64,000 nucleotides of DNA from Deinococcus carri (GTDB taxonomy: Bacteria; Deinococcota; Deinococci; Deinococcales; Deinococcaceae): contig NZ_BAABRP010000004.1 of assembly GCF_039545055.1 (NCBI RefSeq), positions 23,501 to 87,500 on the forward strand. Reading direction: 5' to 3'. The notes beneath the pieces were generated by a model that saw only the letters and a program-made list of their open reading frames with translations, had not been told where the DNA came from and searched no databases. A program made the position numbers and the translations under genes. Below, one piece after another: positions 46,208 to 64,000 of the stretch. How positions within the stretch are numbered: the first letter of the stretch is position 1; every line of letters begins with the position of its first letter.

Positions 46208-46289
46208 GTGGGCAGTGGGCTGTAGGAGCTTCAGCTTTGGCCGTACGCCCCAGCCGTGCTTTTCCCACAACCTACAACCCACTGCCCAC
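46208..46289. repeat. Intergenic inverted repeat between binding protein and permease
   Basis: Arms GTGGGCAGTGGGCTGTAGG (46208-46226) and CCTACAACCCACTGCCCAC (46271-46289), 19 bp with one mismatch. A hairpin at this place could lower readthrough from the binding-protein gene into the permeases, or protect its mRNA end. Confidence 0.6.
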
Positions 46290-48041
<1,752 letters not shown>

Positions 48042-48095
48042 GGGTGAACCTCCGGATGGGGGCGAATTGTGGGCGAGATACCGCTCCAGCATAGA

Positions 48096-48145
48096 ACCAC
48101 TTCAAGGCCAATTCAAGGTCTGTTGCCCAGTGGTCCTGAAGTGGT
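48096..48145. promoter_or_regulatory. Candidate GntR operator in the divergent promoter region
   Basis: Inverted repeat ACCACTTCA (48096-48104) / TGAAGTGGT (48137-48145), arms 32 bp apart, between the binding-protein start (48041) and the gntR start (48158). One half-site near each promoter would let the regulator control both arms of the cluster. Confidence 0.6.
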
Positions 48146-48157
48146 ACGGTTGGGGGG

Positions 48158-51037
<2,880 letters not shown>

Positions 51038-51041
<4 letters not shown>

Positions 51042-52036
51042 TTCCCCGGCGCACGCGGGAGCTGCTGGCGGAGGCCGTGGAGCGTGGGGGCCTGTGCGGC
51101 GCGGCCCTCGGCGTGGTGGGCGCGGACGGCCAGCGCGAGACGCTGGTGCTGGGGCACGCGGCGACCGAACCCGAGCGTCTGCCCCTGCAAGAAGACGTCT
51201 GGTGGGACCTCGCCAGCCTCACCAAGCCGCTGTTCACCGCGCGGGAGGTGCTGCGGGCGGTGGAGGAAGGCCTGCTCGACCTCGACGACGCCCTTTCCGT
51301 CCACCTGCCGGACCTCGCCTGGATGCAGGACACGCCGCTAAGGACCCGGACGCTGCGGCACCTGCTCACGCACACCGCCGGACTTCCCGCCTGGGCACCG
51401 CTCTACACCTGGGGCGAGGCGGCCACCATTCGGGCACGGGTCTTGCAGGAAGTCTGGCCGCTGACCCTGCTCGGCGAGGTGGTGTACAGCGACCTGGGGT
51501 ACATCCTGCTGGGCACCGTGCTGGAGCGTGTGCGCGGCAGGCCCCTGCGTGAGTTGGCGCTCGACCCCGGCCTCACCTTCACGCCCGACCCGGCCTCGAC
51601 CGTCGCCACCGAACGCTGCCCCTGGCGCGGGCGGACGTTGCGCGGCGAGACCCACGACGAGAACGGGTTCGCGCTGGGCGGGGTGGCGGGCCACGCGGGC
51701 CTGTTCGGAACGCTGGCGGGCGTGCTGGCGCAGGCGGAAGGGCTGCTGAGGGGCGGCTGGCTCTCGCCGGCCGCGCAAACGGCAGCGACCTGCCCCGAGG
51801 TGCCGGGCCGCACCCTCGCCTTCGTGGCCGCGCAGCACGGCTGGAGCGGGGGCAGTCTCACCAGCCCGCAGGCATTCGGGCACACCGGCTTCACGGGCAC
51901 CGGGCTGTGGGTGGACCCGCCGCGCGGCCTCGCCTGGGTGCTGCTGACCAACCGCGTGCACCCCTCGCGGCATGGCACGCTGGACATCCAGGGGTTGCGG
52001 CGCGCGGTGGGAAACACGCTGCTGGCGGGGTTGTAG
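51038..52036 (+). CDS. Serine hydrolase of the beta-lactamase/PBP-like family
   Basis: 332 aa, no signal peptide, so cytosolic. SxxK motif SLTK in WWDLASLTKPLFTAREVL; second motif YSDLG in place of YxN; HTGFTGTG as the KTG-like box. These place it in the class C beta-lactamase/esterase group. Starts inside the murQ stop (ATGA). In MurQ operons such proteins occur repeatedly and may trim peptides or lactyl groups from muropeptide fragments; the reaction is not known from the sequence. Antibiotic resistance is not implied. Confidence 0.87.
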
Positions 52037-52039
52037 GGT

Positions 52040-52082
52040 GTGGGCTGTAGGAAAAGCTTTATCCCACAACCTAACAGCCCAC
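52040..52082. repeat. Intergenic inverted repeat after the salvage operon
   Basis: Arms GTGGGCTGTAGG (52040-52051) and CCTAACAGCCCAC (52070-52082), one inserted base. Same GTGGGCTGTAGG-type sequence as the arm at 46208-46226. Likely acts as the end of the gntR-anmK-murQ transcript. Confidence 0.6.
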
Positions 52083-52089
52083 AGCCCAT

Positions 52090-52114
52090 AAAAAAAACGC
52101 CCCACAGGGGGGCG
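52090..52114 (-). terminator. Intrinsic terminator of the HU gene
   Basis: Minus strand: CGCCCC, 5-nt loop, GGGGCG, then eight T (52097-52090), 20 bp past the HU stop. Confidence 0.9.
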
Positions 52115-52134
52115 CAGGTATCAGACTTGCTCGC

Positions 52135-52542
<408 letters not shown>

Positions 52543-52700
52543 GGTGAGCAGCATGACATACGTTTGGGCACCCGTGAAGGGGGTCTGCCCGGCACGAAGG
52601 CCCTCCAGCACGCAGTCCAGCCCTGAGCATCTCAGTTTCTGCCGTCCAGCACGGCATTTTCCCAAACGTTCATCAACTTACTTTGACCCCAAAGCGTGTC

Positions 52701-52721
52701 CCCGCGCGGCTCCAGCGCGGG
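52701..52721. terminator. Hairpin after the aldehyde dehydrogenase gene
   Basis: Arms CCCGCGC (52701-52707) and GCGCGGG (52715-52721), 7 bp beyond the minus-strand stop at 52728; weak T content after it. Confidence 0.55.
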
Positions 52722-52727
52722 TTCAGC

Positions 52728-54155
<1,428 letters not shown>

Positions 54156-54437
54156 GGGTCTACTGTACGCCCCGCGGCCCGCCGGGCAGGGGGCCGGATT
54201 CCGTCTGGCTGGACACGGGGAGGCGCAACCCCTCCCTGCGGCAAGGCCCCGGGGCGGTGCCGTCCAGCACCGTCGGCTACGAGCGCACCGTGAGCTGGTG
54301 GGCCGGACTGGTCGAACGGGCCGACGGGATGCAGGGGAACGGGGGCAAAGCAGCACGGCTGAGCCAGCCCCCCTTCCCGTCCCCTTCCCGTAGCCTGGGC
54401 GGGTGTTCCTTTCACGCGCTGCCCCGAGGTGTTTCTG

Positions 54438-55009
54438 ATGACTGAACTGCTCGACCTGCTCCGCTCGCCCTGGCCCTGGTACGTGGGTGGGCCGCTGATC
54501 GGCCTGATGGTGCCGCTGCTGCTGTGGCTGGGCAACCGTTCCTTCGGGATTTCCAGCAACCTGCGCCATGTCTGCGCGATCCTGCTGCCCGAGCGTGCCC
54601 GGCCCGGCTTCTTCCGCCACGACTGGCGGGCCGAGAGGTGGAACCTGATGTTCGCCGCCGGGCTGGTGCTGGGCGGTCTGGTGGCGGGGGTGTGGCTCGC
54701 CGACCCGCAGCCGGCCCACCTCAGCCCCGCCGCCCTCCGGTCGCTGCACAGCCTGGGCGTATCCGTGCAGCCCGGTCTTGTCCCGGCCAAAATGACCGAC
54801 CTCACGCAGCCGGGGGTGTGGGCGCTGCTGGCCCTGTCCGGCCTGCTGGTGGGCTTCGGCACACGCTACGGGGGCGGCTGCACCAGCGGCCACGCGATCA
54901 CTGGCCTCAGCACGCTGCAAAAGCCCTCGCTGATCGCCACCGTCGCCTTTTTCGCGGGCGGCATCCTCAGCGCGAATCTGCTGCTGCCCCTCTTCCTGGC
55001 GGTGATCCG

Positions 55010-55013
<4 letters not shown>
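54438..55013 (+). CDS. YeeE/YedE-family sulfur transporter, first half
   Basis: 191 aa from the ATG at 54438 (GAGGTG upstream); a GTG at 54429 is also possible. Four or so hydrophobic spans, with the conserved motif [22 protein letters not shown] containing the Cys used for thiosulfate handling in TsuA-type transporters. The stop overlaps the next gene (GTGA). Together the two genes equal one full-length YeeE/YedE protein. Probably imports thiosulfate or a related sulfur compound. Confidence 0.9.
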
Positions 55014-55483
<470 letters not shown>

Positions 55484-55509
55484 GCGGCCCTCGACCGACT
55501 GCCCCACCC

Positions 55510-55529
55510 TGCTCGTCACGTGACGAGCA
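55510..55529. promoter_or_regulatory. Candidate parS site 1
   Basis: Perfect 20-bp palindrome TGCTCGTCACGTGACGAGCA, identical at 58359-58378, 60083-60102 and 62725-62744. All four copies are intergenic and within about 4 kb of parAB, with a central CACGTG as in the chromosomal parS consensus but different flanks. Probable centromere site for the ParB at 59183. Confidence 0.8.
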
Positions 55530-55635
55530 CCCTGTTCGCGGGGTCTGGTTCCCCGCGCCGTGGTGCCGCTGACGCTGCGCCTGATTGCGGAAAAGGCTTC
55601 CTGAATCCCCTGAGCGAACGTGTTAGCGTCCCGGC

Positions 55636-56271
55636 ATGACCCCTTCCCCGGCCACCCCCACCCAGGTCTACTTCGACTTCCTGTGCCCCTTCGCCTGGCG
55701 CGGCCTGGAACTGGCAGACGTGCTGCGCCGTGAACGTGGACTGCCCTTCCGCCTGCGCCACTACTCGCTGGTTCAGGGCAACCACACGGAGAACCCGGAG
55801 CGCAAGGCCCCGACCTGGTGGCTGACCGAGCAGGCGGCCGACGAGGGGAGCGCGGCGCAGCAGGGCAGTCTGCGGGCTTTTCTGGCGGCCCAGGCGGCAG
55901 CGCGGCAGGGGGAGGAGGCTGCCTGGGCCTTCACGCTGGCCCTCTTCCGGGCCAAACATGAGCGCAGGGCGGAACTGGACGGGGACACCGTCCACACGGC
56001 GGCCCGGGAAGCCGGCCTCGACCTGGCCCGTTTCGAGGCCGACCTCGCGGACGAGGCGGGGTTGCGCCAGGCCCTGACCGAGGACCTGCGGGATGCAGCG
56101 GCGCTGGGTGTCTTTGGCACGCCCACCTTCGTGCTCCCCGACGGGAACGCCGCCTACCTGCGCTTCTCGCAGCTTGTCCGCGAAGCAGACGCCGCCCAGA
56201 CCCTGTGGGACCTGTACGCCGAGGTACTGCATTCGGGGGCGGGCATCGAGACGGTCAAGCGGCCCCGCTAG
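55636..56271 (+). CDS. DsbA-fold thioredoxin-like protein with a single cysteine
   Basis: 211 aa. Thioredoxin-fold start [13 protein letters not shown], helical insertion (about 60-150), then the cis-Pro motif [13 protein letters not shown]. The active site is CPFA, so the second Cys of CxxC is missing, and there is no other Cys in the protein. Disulfide exchange of the usual type is unlikely. It resembles the FrnE / 2-hydroxychromene-2-carboxylate isomerase branch, which uses glutathione or other thiols. No signal peptide. Convergent with the replication gene, 5 bp apart. Confidence 0.85.
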   Translation: MTPSPATPTQVYFDFLCPFAWRGLELADVLRRERGLPFRLRHYSLVQGNHTENPERKAPTWWLTEQAADEGSAAQQGSLRAFLAAQAAARQGEEAAWAFTLALFRAKHERRAELDGDTVHTAAREAGLDLARFEADLADEAGLRQALTEDLRDAAALGVFGTPTFVLPDGNAAYLRFSQLVREADAAQTLWDLYAEVLHSGAGIETVKRPR

Positions 56272-56276
56272 GCGAG

Positions 56277-57680
<1,404 letters not shown>

Positions 57681-57699
57681 AGTCCCCCCTGTTGTTGTT

Positions 57700-57745
57700 T
57701 TTTAGATCTTTTAATCTTTTAAAAGATTATATGTTGATCAACAAC
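57700..57745. other. AT-rich segment upstream of rep
   Basis: Markedly AT-rich within a GC-rich region. Contains TTTTTTAGATCTTTTAATC and the perfect palindrome TGTTGATCAACA (57732-57743). Likely holds the rep promoter, and may serve as a DNA-unwinding element or Rep operator. Confidence 0.6.
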
Positions 57746-57788
57746 AAGCGGCGGCTCGCCGCGCGTGCCAGACAGCATTTTTAGGGTG

Positions 57789-58134
<346 letters not shown>

Positions 58135-58137
58135 CTT

Positions 58138-58200
58138 ATTTTTGTTGTTTTAGACGTAATTTATACAAAAGATATGCCAATAACTTGCCCAATTTTCCCA
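58138..58200. other. AT-rich segment on the partition side of the iterons
   Basis: AT-rich stretch directly after the tenth iteron. Contains TTATACAAA (58161-58169), one mismatch from the DnaA box TTATNCACA. Possible unwinding region. From 58200 to 58319 nothing else is recognised. Confidence 0.45.
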
Positions 58201-58319
58201 TTCCCCCTCTTCCGGGGAGGGGAATTTCTAGGGCTGACGCTGGGGTCCCCTTTTCAGCGGGACTCGCCCTGAGTTACTGCTCTTGCGTCCTGCTTGTCCC
58301 TGCCCGTCTACCCGCAAAC

Positions 58320-58337
58320 GGCACAAGTTGTCCGATA
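58320..58337 (+). repeat. Outlying eleventh iteron
   Basis: GGCACAAGTTGTCCGATA, one mismatch from the array consensus, same orientation, 22 bp before parS copy 2 and 73 bp before parA. May link Rep binding to the parAB promoter. Confidence 0.85.
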
Positions 58338-58358
58338 GTCATGCAGTGATTCCGGTGC

Positions 58359-58378
58359 TGCTCGTCACGTGACGAGCA
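58359..58378. promoter_or_regulatory. Candidate parS site 2, parA promoter region
   Basis: Exact copy of the 20-bp palindrome described at 55510. It ends 31 bp before the parA start, so ParB binding could also repress parAB. Confidence 0.82.
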
Positions 58379-58409
58379 AGGTGGGGAAGCATCGGGTAGG
58401 CTGGGCGAA

Positions 58410-59186
58410 ATGCGGACGCTGACGTTCTTCAACCATGCGGGCGGGGTCATGAAATCCAGCCTGACGCGCGATGTGGGGCACACGCTGGCGCAGGCGGGAT
58501 TGCGCGTGCTGGTCGTGGATCTCGACCCCCAGGCCAACCTGACCGACTGGCTGGGCGTGTCGGGGGTAAGCCGTGAGCAGACCGTGTACGACACGGCCGC
58601 GACGGGCGCACCTCTCCCCTCCCCGGTCGCCGCACATGGCCTGCACCTGATTCCCAGTGACGTCTCGCTGGCCCTGGCCGAGGGGCAGATGATGGGCGTG
58701 GTGGGCGCGCATCTGCATTTGCGGCAGGCGCTTCAGGCCGTTGCCGACCAGTACGACGTGGTGCTGATCGACAGCCCCCCCAGCCTCGGGCAACTCTCCA
58801 TCCTGGGCGCGCTCGCGGCGGATCATCTGGTGGTTCCGGTGCCGACCCGCCAGAAGGGCATGAACGCGCTGGCGGGCCTGTCCGAGGCGATGGCGACCTA
58901 CCGCAAGCTGCGCCCCGACCTGACGGTGGCCCTGTATGTCCCTACGCTCTACGACGCCCGGCGCTCGCATGACCGCGAGGCGCTGGCCGCCCTCCAGGGC
59001 ATGCTCCGGCCCCTCGCCAGCCCGATTCCGGACCGGGGTGCGGTCTGGAACGACAGCGCGAGCGCGGGACAGCCGGTGGGGGTCTACGCGCCGGGTTCAC
59101 CCGTTCACCAGGACGTGCTGCGGGCGACGGCTGAGATTGCGCGAGCGGCCCATCTGAACGTGCAGATTCCGGGAGTGGAGGCGTGA
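58410..59186 (+). CDS. parA: ParA-type partition ATPase
   Basis: 258 aa, short type Ib-like ParA without an N-terminal HTH. The P-loop reads [12 protein letters not shown] where a KGGxGKTT-like sequence is usual: the signature Lys is Ala or His-Ala, and Gly before the catalytic Lys is Met. Walker B is intact ([13 protein letters not shown]), as is [16 protein letters not shown]. Moves the replicon by ATP-dependent nucleoid binding, with ParB-parS as cargo. Overlaps parB by 4 nt (GTGA). Confidence 0.93.
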   Translation: MRTLTFFNHAGGVMKSSLTRDVGHTLAQAGLRVLVVDLDPQANLTDWLGVSGVSREQTVYDTAATGAPLPSPVAAHGLHLIPSDVSLALAEGQMMGVVGAHLHLRQALQAVADQYDVVLIDSPPSLGQLSILGALAADHLVVPVPTRQKGMNALAGLSEAMATYRKLRPDLTVALYVPTLYDARRSHDREALAALQGMLRPLASPIPDRGAVWNDSASAGQPVGVYAPGSPVHQDVLRATAEIARAAHLNVQIPGVEA

Positions 59187-60067
59187 GCCGCAAGGCCAGA
59201 CCCGCGATCGGGGCGCGGCTGACCGGACTGGTCGAGGGTGTGGAGGCACTCGGGCAGCCCGCCGCCACGACCCTGCCGGTGCAGTCGCTTCAGCCCGGCG
59301 TCTTTCAACCGCGCAGCCATTTTGCCCCGGAGGCGCTGAGCGAACTGGCCCGCAGCATCCGCGAGCAGGGTATTCTCCAGCCCCTGCTGGTCCGGCCCCT
59401 GGGTGACGGGCGCTATGAGATCGTGGCGGGCGAACGGCGCTGGCGGGCGGCGCAGGAGGCAGGTCTGAGCGAGGTGCCGGTGCTGCTGCGCGACCTCACC
59501 GATACCCAGGCGCAGCTGGCTGCCGCCGTCGAGAACCTGCAACGGGAGGACCTGAACGTCCTGGAGGAGGTGCGCGCCCGCTTGCAGGTGGCCGCCTCGA
59601 CCCTGGGGGTGCCCGCCGGGGAGGCCGTGGCCCGCCTCTTTGCCCTGGACCGCCGCCCGGAGGAAGACCCGGAGGCCGTGGCCCGCCTGGACGCTGTGTT
59701 CAGTGCCCTGGGCCGCGAAAGCTGGCGCAGCTTCGTGAAGAACCGGGCGGCCGTGCTGAATCTGCCGGAGGAGGTGCAGGCCGCTGTCCGCGCTGGCCTG
59801 GACTACCGCAAGGCGCTGGTGGTGGGGCGGGTGGCCGACGAGGACGAGCGTGCCCGGCTGCTTCAAGCGGCCCTGGCCGGAGCGACAGTCCAGGCGCTCC
59901 GGGAACAGGTCACACCTGCTCAGCGGAGCGGGGAAACGGCCGACCCGCTTCAGGCCGTGGCCCGCCGCCTGGCCGACCGCCGGACCCTGGCCGGCCTGGA
60001 CGCGGCCCGCCGCCGCAAGGTGGAGCGGCTGCTCCGGCAGATTGGCGAGCTGCTCGACCCGGCCTGA
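59183..60067 (+). CDS. parB: ParB-type centromere-binding protein
   Basis: 294 aa from a GTG overlapping the parA stop. ParB N-terminal CTPase domain (about 28-120) with [32 protein letters not shown] and the [12 protein letters not shown] motif, HTH region (about 130-200) and a C-terminal dimerisation part. Only four identical palindromes in the window fit as its sites. Flanked by parS candidates 2 and 3. Confidence 0.95.
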   Translation: MSRKARPAIGARLTGLVEGVEALGQPAATTLPVQSLQPGVFQPRSHFAPEALSELARSIREQGILQPLLVRPLGDGRYEIVAGERRWRAAQEAGLSEVPVLLRDLTDTQAQLAAAVENLQREDLNVLEEVRARLQVAASTLGVPAGEAVARLFALDRRPEEDPEAVARLDAVFSALGRESWRSFVKNRAAVLNLPEEVQAAVRAGLDYRKALVVGRVADEDERARLLQAALAGATVQALREQVTPAQRSGETADPLQAVARRLADRRTLAGLDAARRRKVERLLRQIGELLDPA

Positions 60068-60082
60068 CCAGCATCACCACTT

Positions 60083-60102
60083 TGCTCGTCACGTGACGAG
60101 CA
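60083..60102. promoter_or_regulatory. Candidate parS site 3
   Basis: Exact copy of the 20-bp palindrome, 15 bp after the parB stop. Could also act as the parAB terminator hairpin. Confidence 0.82.
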
Positions 60103-60109
60103 GGACAAA

Positions 60110-61491
<1,382 letters not shown>

Positions 61492-61570
61492 GCCCGCACT
61501 CTAGAGCGCTGCCCCCTGCCGGACCGTGCCCCCGCGCTGCCTGTCCTGTCTGCACCTGTTTGCCCTCAAT

Positions 61571-61580
61571 GTGATATCAC
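61571..61580. promoter_or_regulatory. Palindrome upstream of the SPFH gene
   Basis: Perfect 10-bp palindrome GTGATATCAC, 17 bp before the SPFH start and overlapping the expected promoter. Possible operator, perhaps for the ribbon-helix-helix protein in the same operon. Confidence 0.45.
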
Positions 61581-61597
61581 TTTGATTGGAGGTTGCC

Positions 61598-62515
61598 ATG
61601 AATGAACTGGAGAAGTCGCCTGCCACCGTCGGCCCCGAGGGAGGCGTCTCGCCCCGAAGTGGGGTGGCGAGTGTCGAGCGGCCCGCGTTCGGGTTACCGG
61701 GTGTGCCGGCGGTCCTGCTGTGGCTGGTGCTGGTGGCCCTGGCGGCCTGGCTGATTTTCAGCGGTCTGAGCGTGGTGCTGGGGATAGGTCTGGGCGTGCT
61801 GGCGTTCTTTGCCCTGATCGGCTTTTTTGTGGTGCAGCCGAACCAGGCCAAGGTCCTGACGCTGTTCGGGCGTTATGTCGGCACCGAGCGCCGCAACGGC
61901 TTCTACTGGACCAACCCCTTCACGGTGCGCCAGAACGTCTCGCTGCGGATTCGTAACTTCAACTCCGAGCGGCTGAAGGTGAACGACCAGATGGGCAACC
62001 CCATCGAGATTGCCGCCGTGATCGTGTGGCGGGTGGTGGACAGTGCGCGTGCCGTCTTCGACGTCGAGGACTACGCCGAGTTTGTCGCCATCCAGGCGGA
62101 AACGGCGCTGCGCCACCTCGCCGCGCAGTACCCCTATGACGACTACGACGGGCGCACCCTCTCGCTGCGCGGCAACCCCGACGAGGTGGCCGAGGCGCTG
62201 GGCCGGGAACTCGACACCCGGCTGCGGCACGCGGGGGTGGAGGTGCTCGAAGCCCGCCTCTCGCACCTGGCGTACTCGCCGGAAATCGCCGGGGCGATGC
62301 TTCAGCGGCAGCAGGCCAGCGCGATTATCGCGGCCCGGCAGCAGATCGTGCAGGGGGCGGTCGGCATGGTCGAGATGGCCTTGCGCGAACTCGAAGGGCA
62401 GGACATCGTGCGGCTCGACGAGGAACGCAAGGCGCATATGGTCAGCAACCTGCTGGTCGTGCTGACCAGCGAGCGCGGCACCCAGCCGGTCGTGAACGCC
62501 GGGAGCCTGTACTGA
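61598..62515 (+). CDS. SPFH/band-7 domain membrane protein
   Basis: 305 aa from the ATG at 61598 (GGAGG upstream). Two adjacent hydrophobic spans (about 40-80, [44 protein letters not shown]) followed by a prohibitin/flotillin-like SPFH domain: [55 protein letters not shown] helical C-terminus with [27 protein letters not shown] follows. Forms membrane microdomain oligomers. Followed after 14 bp by a small DNA-binding protein, a pairing seen in many bacteria. Confidence 0.92.
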   Translation: MNELEKSPATVGPEGGVSPRSGVASVERPAFGLPGVPAVLLWLVLVALAAWLIFSGLSVVLGIGLGVLAFFALIGFFVVQPNQAKVLTLFGRYVGTERRNGFYWTNPFTVRQNVSLRIRNFNSERLKVNDQMGNPIEIAAVIVWRVVDSARAVFDVEDYAEFVAIQAETALRHLAAQYPYDDYDGRTLSLRGNPDEVAEALGRELDTRLRHAGVEVLEARLSHLAYSPEIAGAMLQRQQASAIIAARQQIVQGAVGMVEMALRELEGQDIVRLDEERKAHMVSNLLVVLTSERGTQPVVNAGSLY

Positions 62516-62529
62516 GGGCGGGGGAAGAC

Positions 62530-62721
62530 ATGCCCCCCCGCAAGAACTACCCCCTGCGCATCAGCCCCGAGCTGTACGCCGCCCTGGAACGCTGGGCCGC
62601 CGACGAACTCCGCAGTGTGAACGCCCAGATCGAGTACCTGCTGACCCAGAGCGTGCGGCAGGCGGGACGCGGAAAACCCGCGCCGGAAGCGGCAGAAGGT
62701 GAGCAGGAAGAGAAGAAATAA
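62530..62721 (+). CDS. Arc-type ribbon-helix-helix protein
   Basis: 63 aa. MetJ/Arc-like start: beta-strand [40 protein letters not shown], then a charged tail. Likely DNA-binding and, as second gene after SPFH, possibly an autoregulator or an adaptor. No toxin gene is adjacent, so an antitoxin role is not supported. Confidence 0.85.
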   Translation: MPPRKNYPLRISPELYAALERWAADELRSVNAQIEYLLTQSVRQAGRGKPAPEAAEGEQEEKK

Positions 62722-62724
62722 AAT

Positions 62725-62744
62725 TGCTCGTCACGTGACGAGCA
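62725..62744. promoter_or_regulatory. Candidate parS site 4
   Basis: Exact copy of the 20-bp palindrome, 4 bp after the ribbon-helix-helix gene stop and the farthest from parAB (2.7 kb beyond parB). Confidence 0.8.
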
Positions 62745-62751
62745 GAAGAAG

Positions 62752-62788
62752 GAGGGCGAGGCCTGGCCGGGGTGGCCGCCTCGCCCTC
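62752..62788. terminator. Bidirectional terminator between the RHH gene and hutH
   Basis: Perfect 11-bp arms GAGGGCGAGGC (62752-62762) and GCCTCGCCCTC (62778-62788), between convergent genes. On the minus strand it is followed by CTTCTTCT. Confidence 0.75.
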
Positions 62789-62800
62789 ACCCCTGTACTA

Positions 62801-64000
<1,200 letters not shown>

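Noticed and set aside
54156..54437. Possible small gene upstream of the sulfur transporter (frame at 54257-54445)
   Set aside because: No Shine-Dalgarno and no recognisable sequence; runs into the transporter start. Treated as intergenic.
62530..62721. Ribbon-helix-helix gene as an antitoxin
   Set aside because: No toxin-like gene next to it; the operon partner is an SPFH protein.

Overview
The window reads as part of a secondary replicon (megaplasmid or chromosome II) of a Deinococcus-like bacterium. Coding GC is very high throughout, HU carries the long Ala/Lys-rich N-terminal extension typical of deinococci, and the right third holds a plasmid-style replication and partition module. That module has an RPA-type initiator (56277-57680), 11 iterons phased in steps of about 11 bp (57793-58337), parA-parB (58410-60067) and four identical 20-bp palindromes (55510, 58359, 60083, 62725) that are strong parS candidates. 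The species cannot be fixed from this sequence alone.

Layout. 1-4577 (minus): a four-gene secreted-protein operon (subunit, PapD-like chaperone, small secreted protein, large usher/beta-barrel-like protein cut by the left edge). A diverged second copy of the whole operon lies at 35089-40874. Both have an intrinsic terminator between the subunit gene and the secretion genes. 5152-11179: a SARP/BTAD-type regulator divergent from the first operon, a subtilase lipoprotein, a KGG-repeat stress protein and an SDR. 11316-14300: a large PAS/GAF histidine kinase. 14305-19632: a glycerol regulon (SorC regulator, glpF-glpK, glpD) with paired operators at both promoters. 19863-22255: galT and galK, with related palindromic elements on both sides of galK. 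22457-33207: diguanylate cyclases, a VOC protein, tryptophan 2,3-dioxygenase, a galactofuranose/glycosyltransferase/glycosidase group, an orphan response regulator and a WYL regulator. 33456-35021: a secreted 5'-nucleotidase. 

41522-52036 is a peptidoglycan-sugar salvage locus. One arm (minus) is a solute-binding protein, two Opp-type permeases, a GHL10 glycosidase and a BadF-type amino-sugar kinase. The divergent arm is gntR-anmK-murQ-serine hydrolase, three ATGA overlaps in a row. Together they suggest import and phosphorylation of MurNAc/GlcNAc-containing muropeptide sugars and conversion to GlcNAc-6-P. Then follow HU, an aldehyde dehydrogenase, a split YeeE/YedE sulfur transporter, a one-cysteine DsbA-fold protein, the replication/partition region, an MBL hydrolase coupled to a HAD-like protein that lacks its catalytic motifs, an SPFH protein with a ribbon-helix-helix partner, and hutH running off the right edge.

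No rRNA, tRNA, transposase or CRISPR array was seen. Several families of palindromic intergenic repeats are present. Two of them supply stop codons or C-termini to neighbouring genes.
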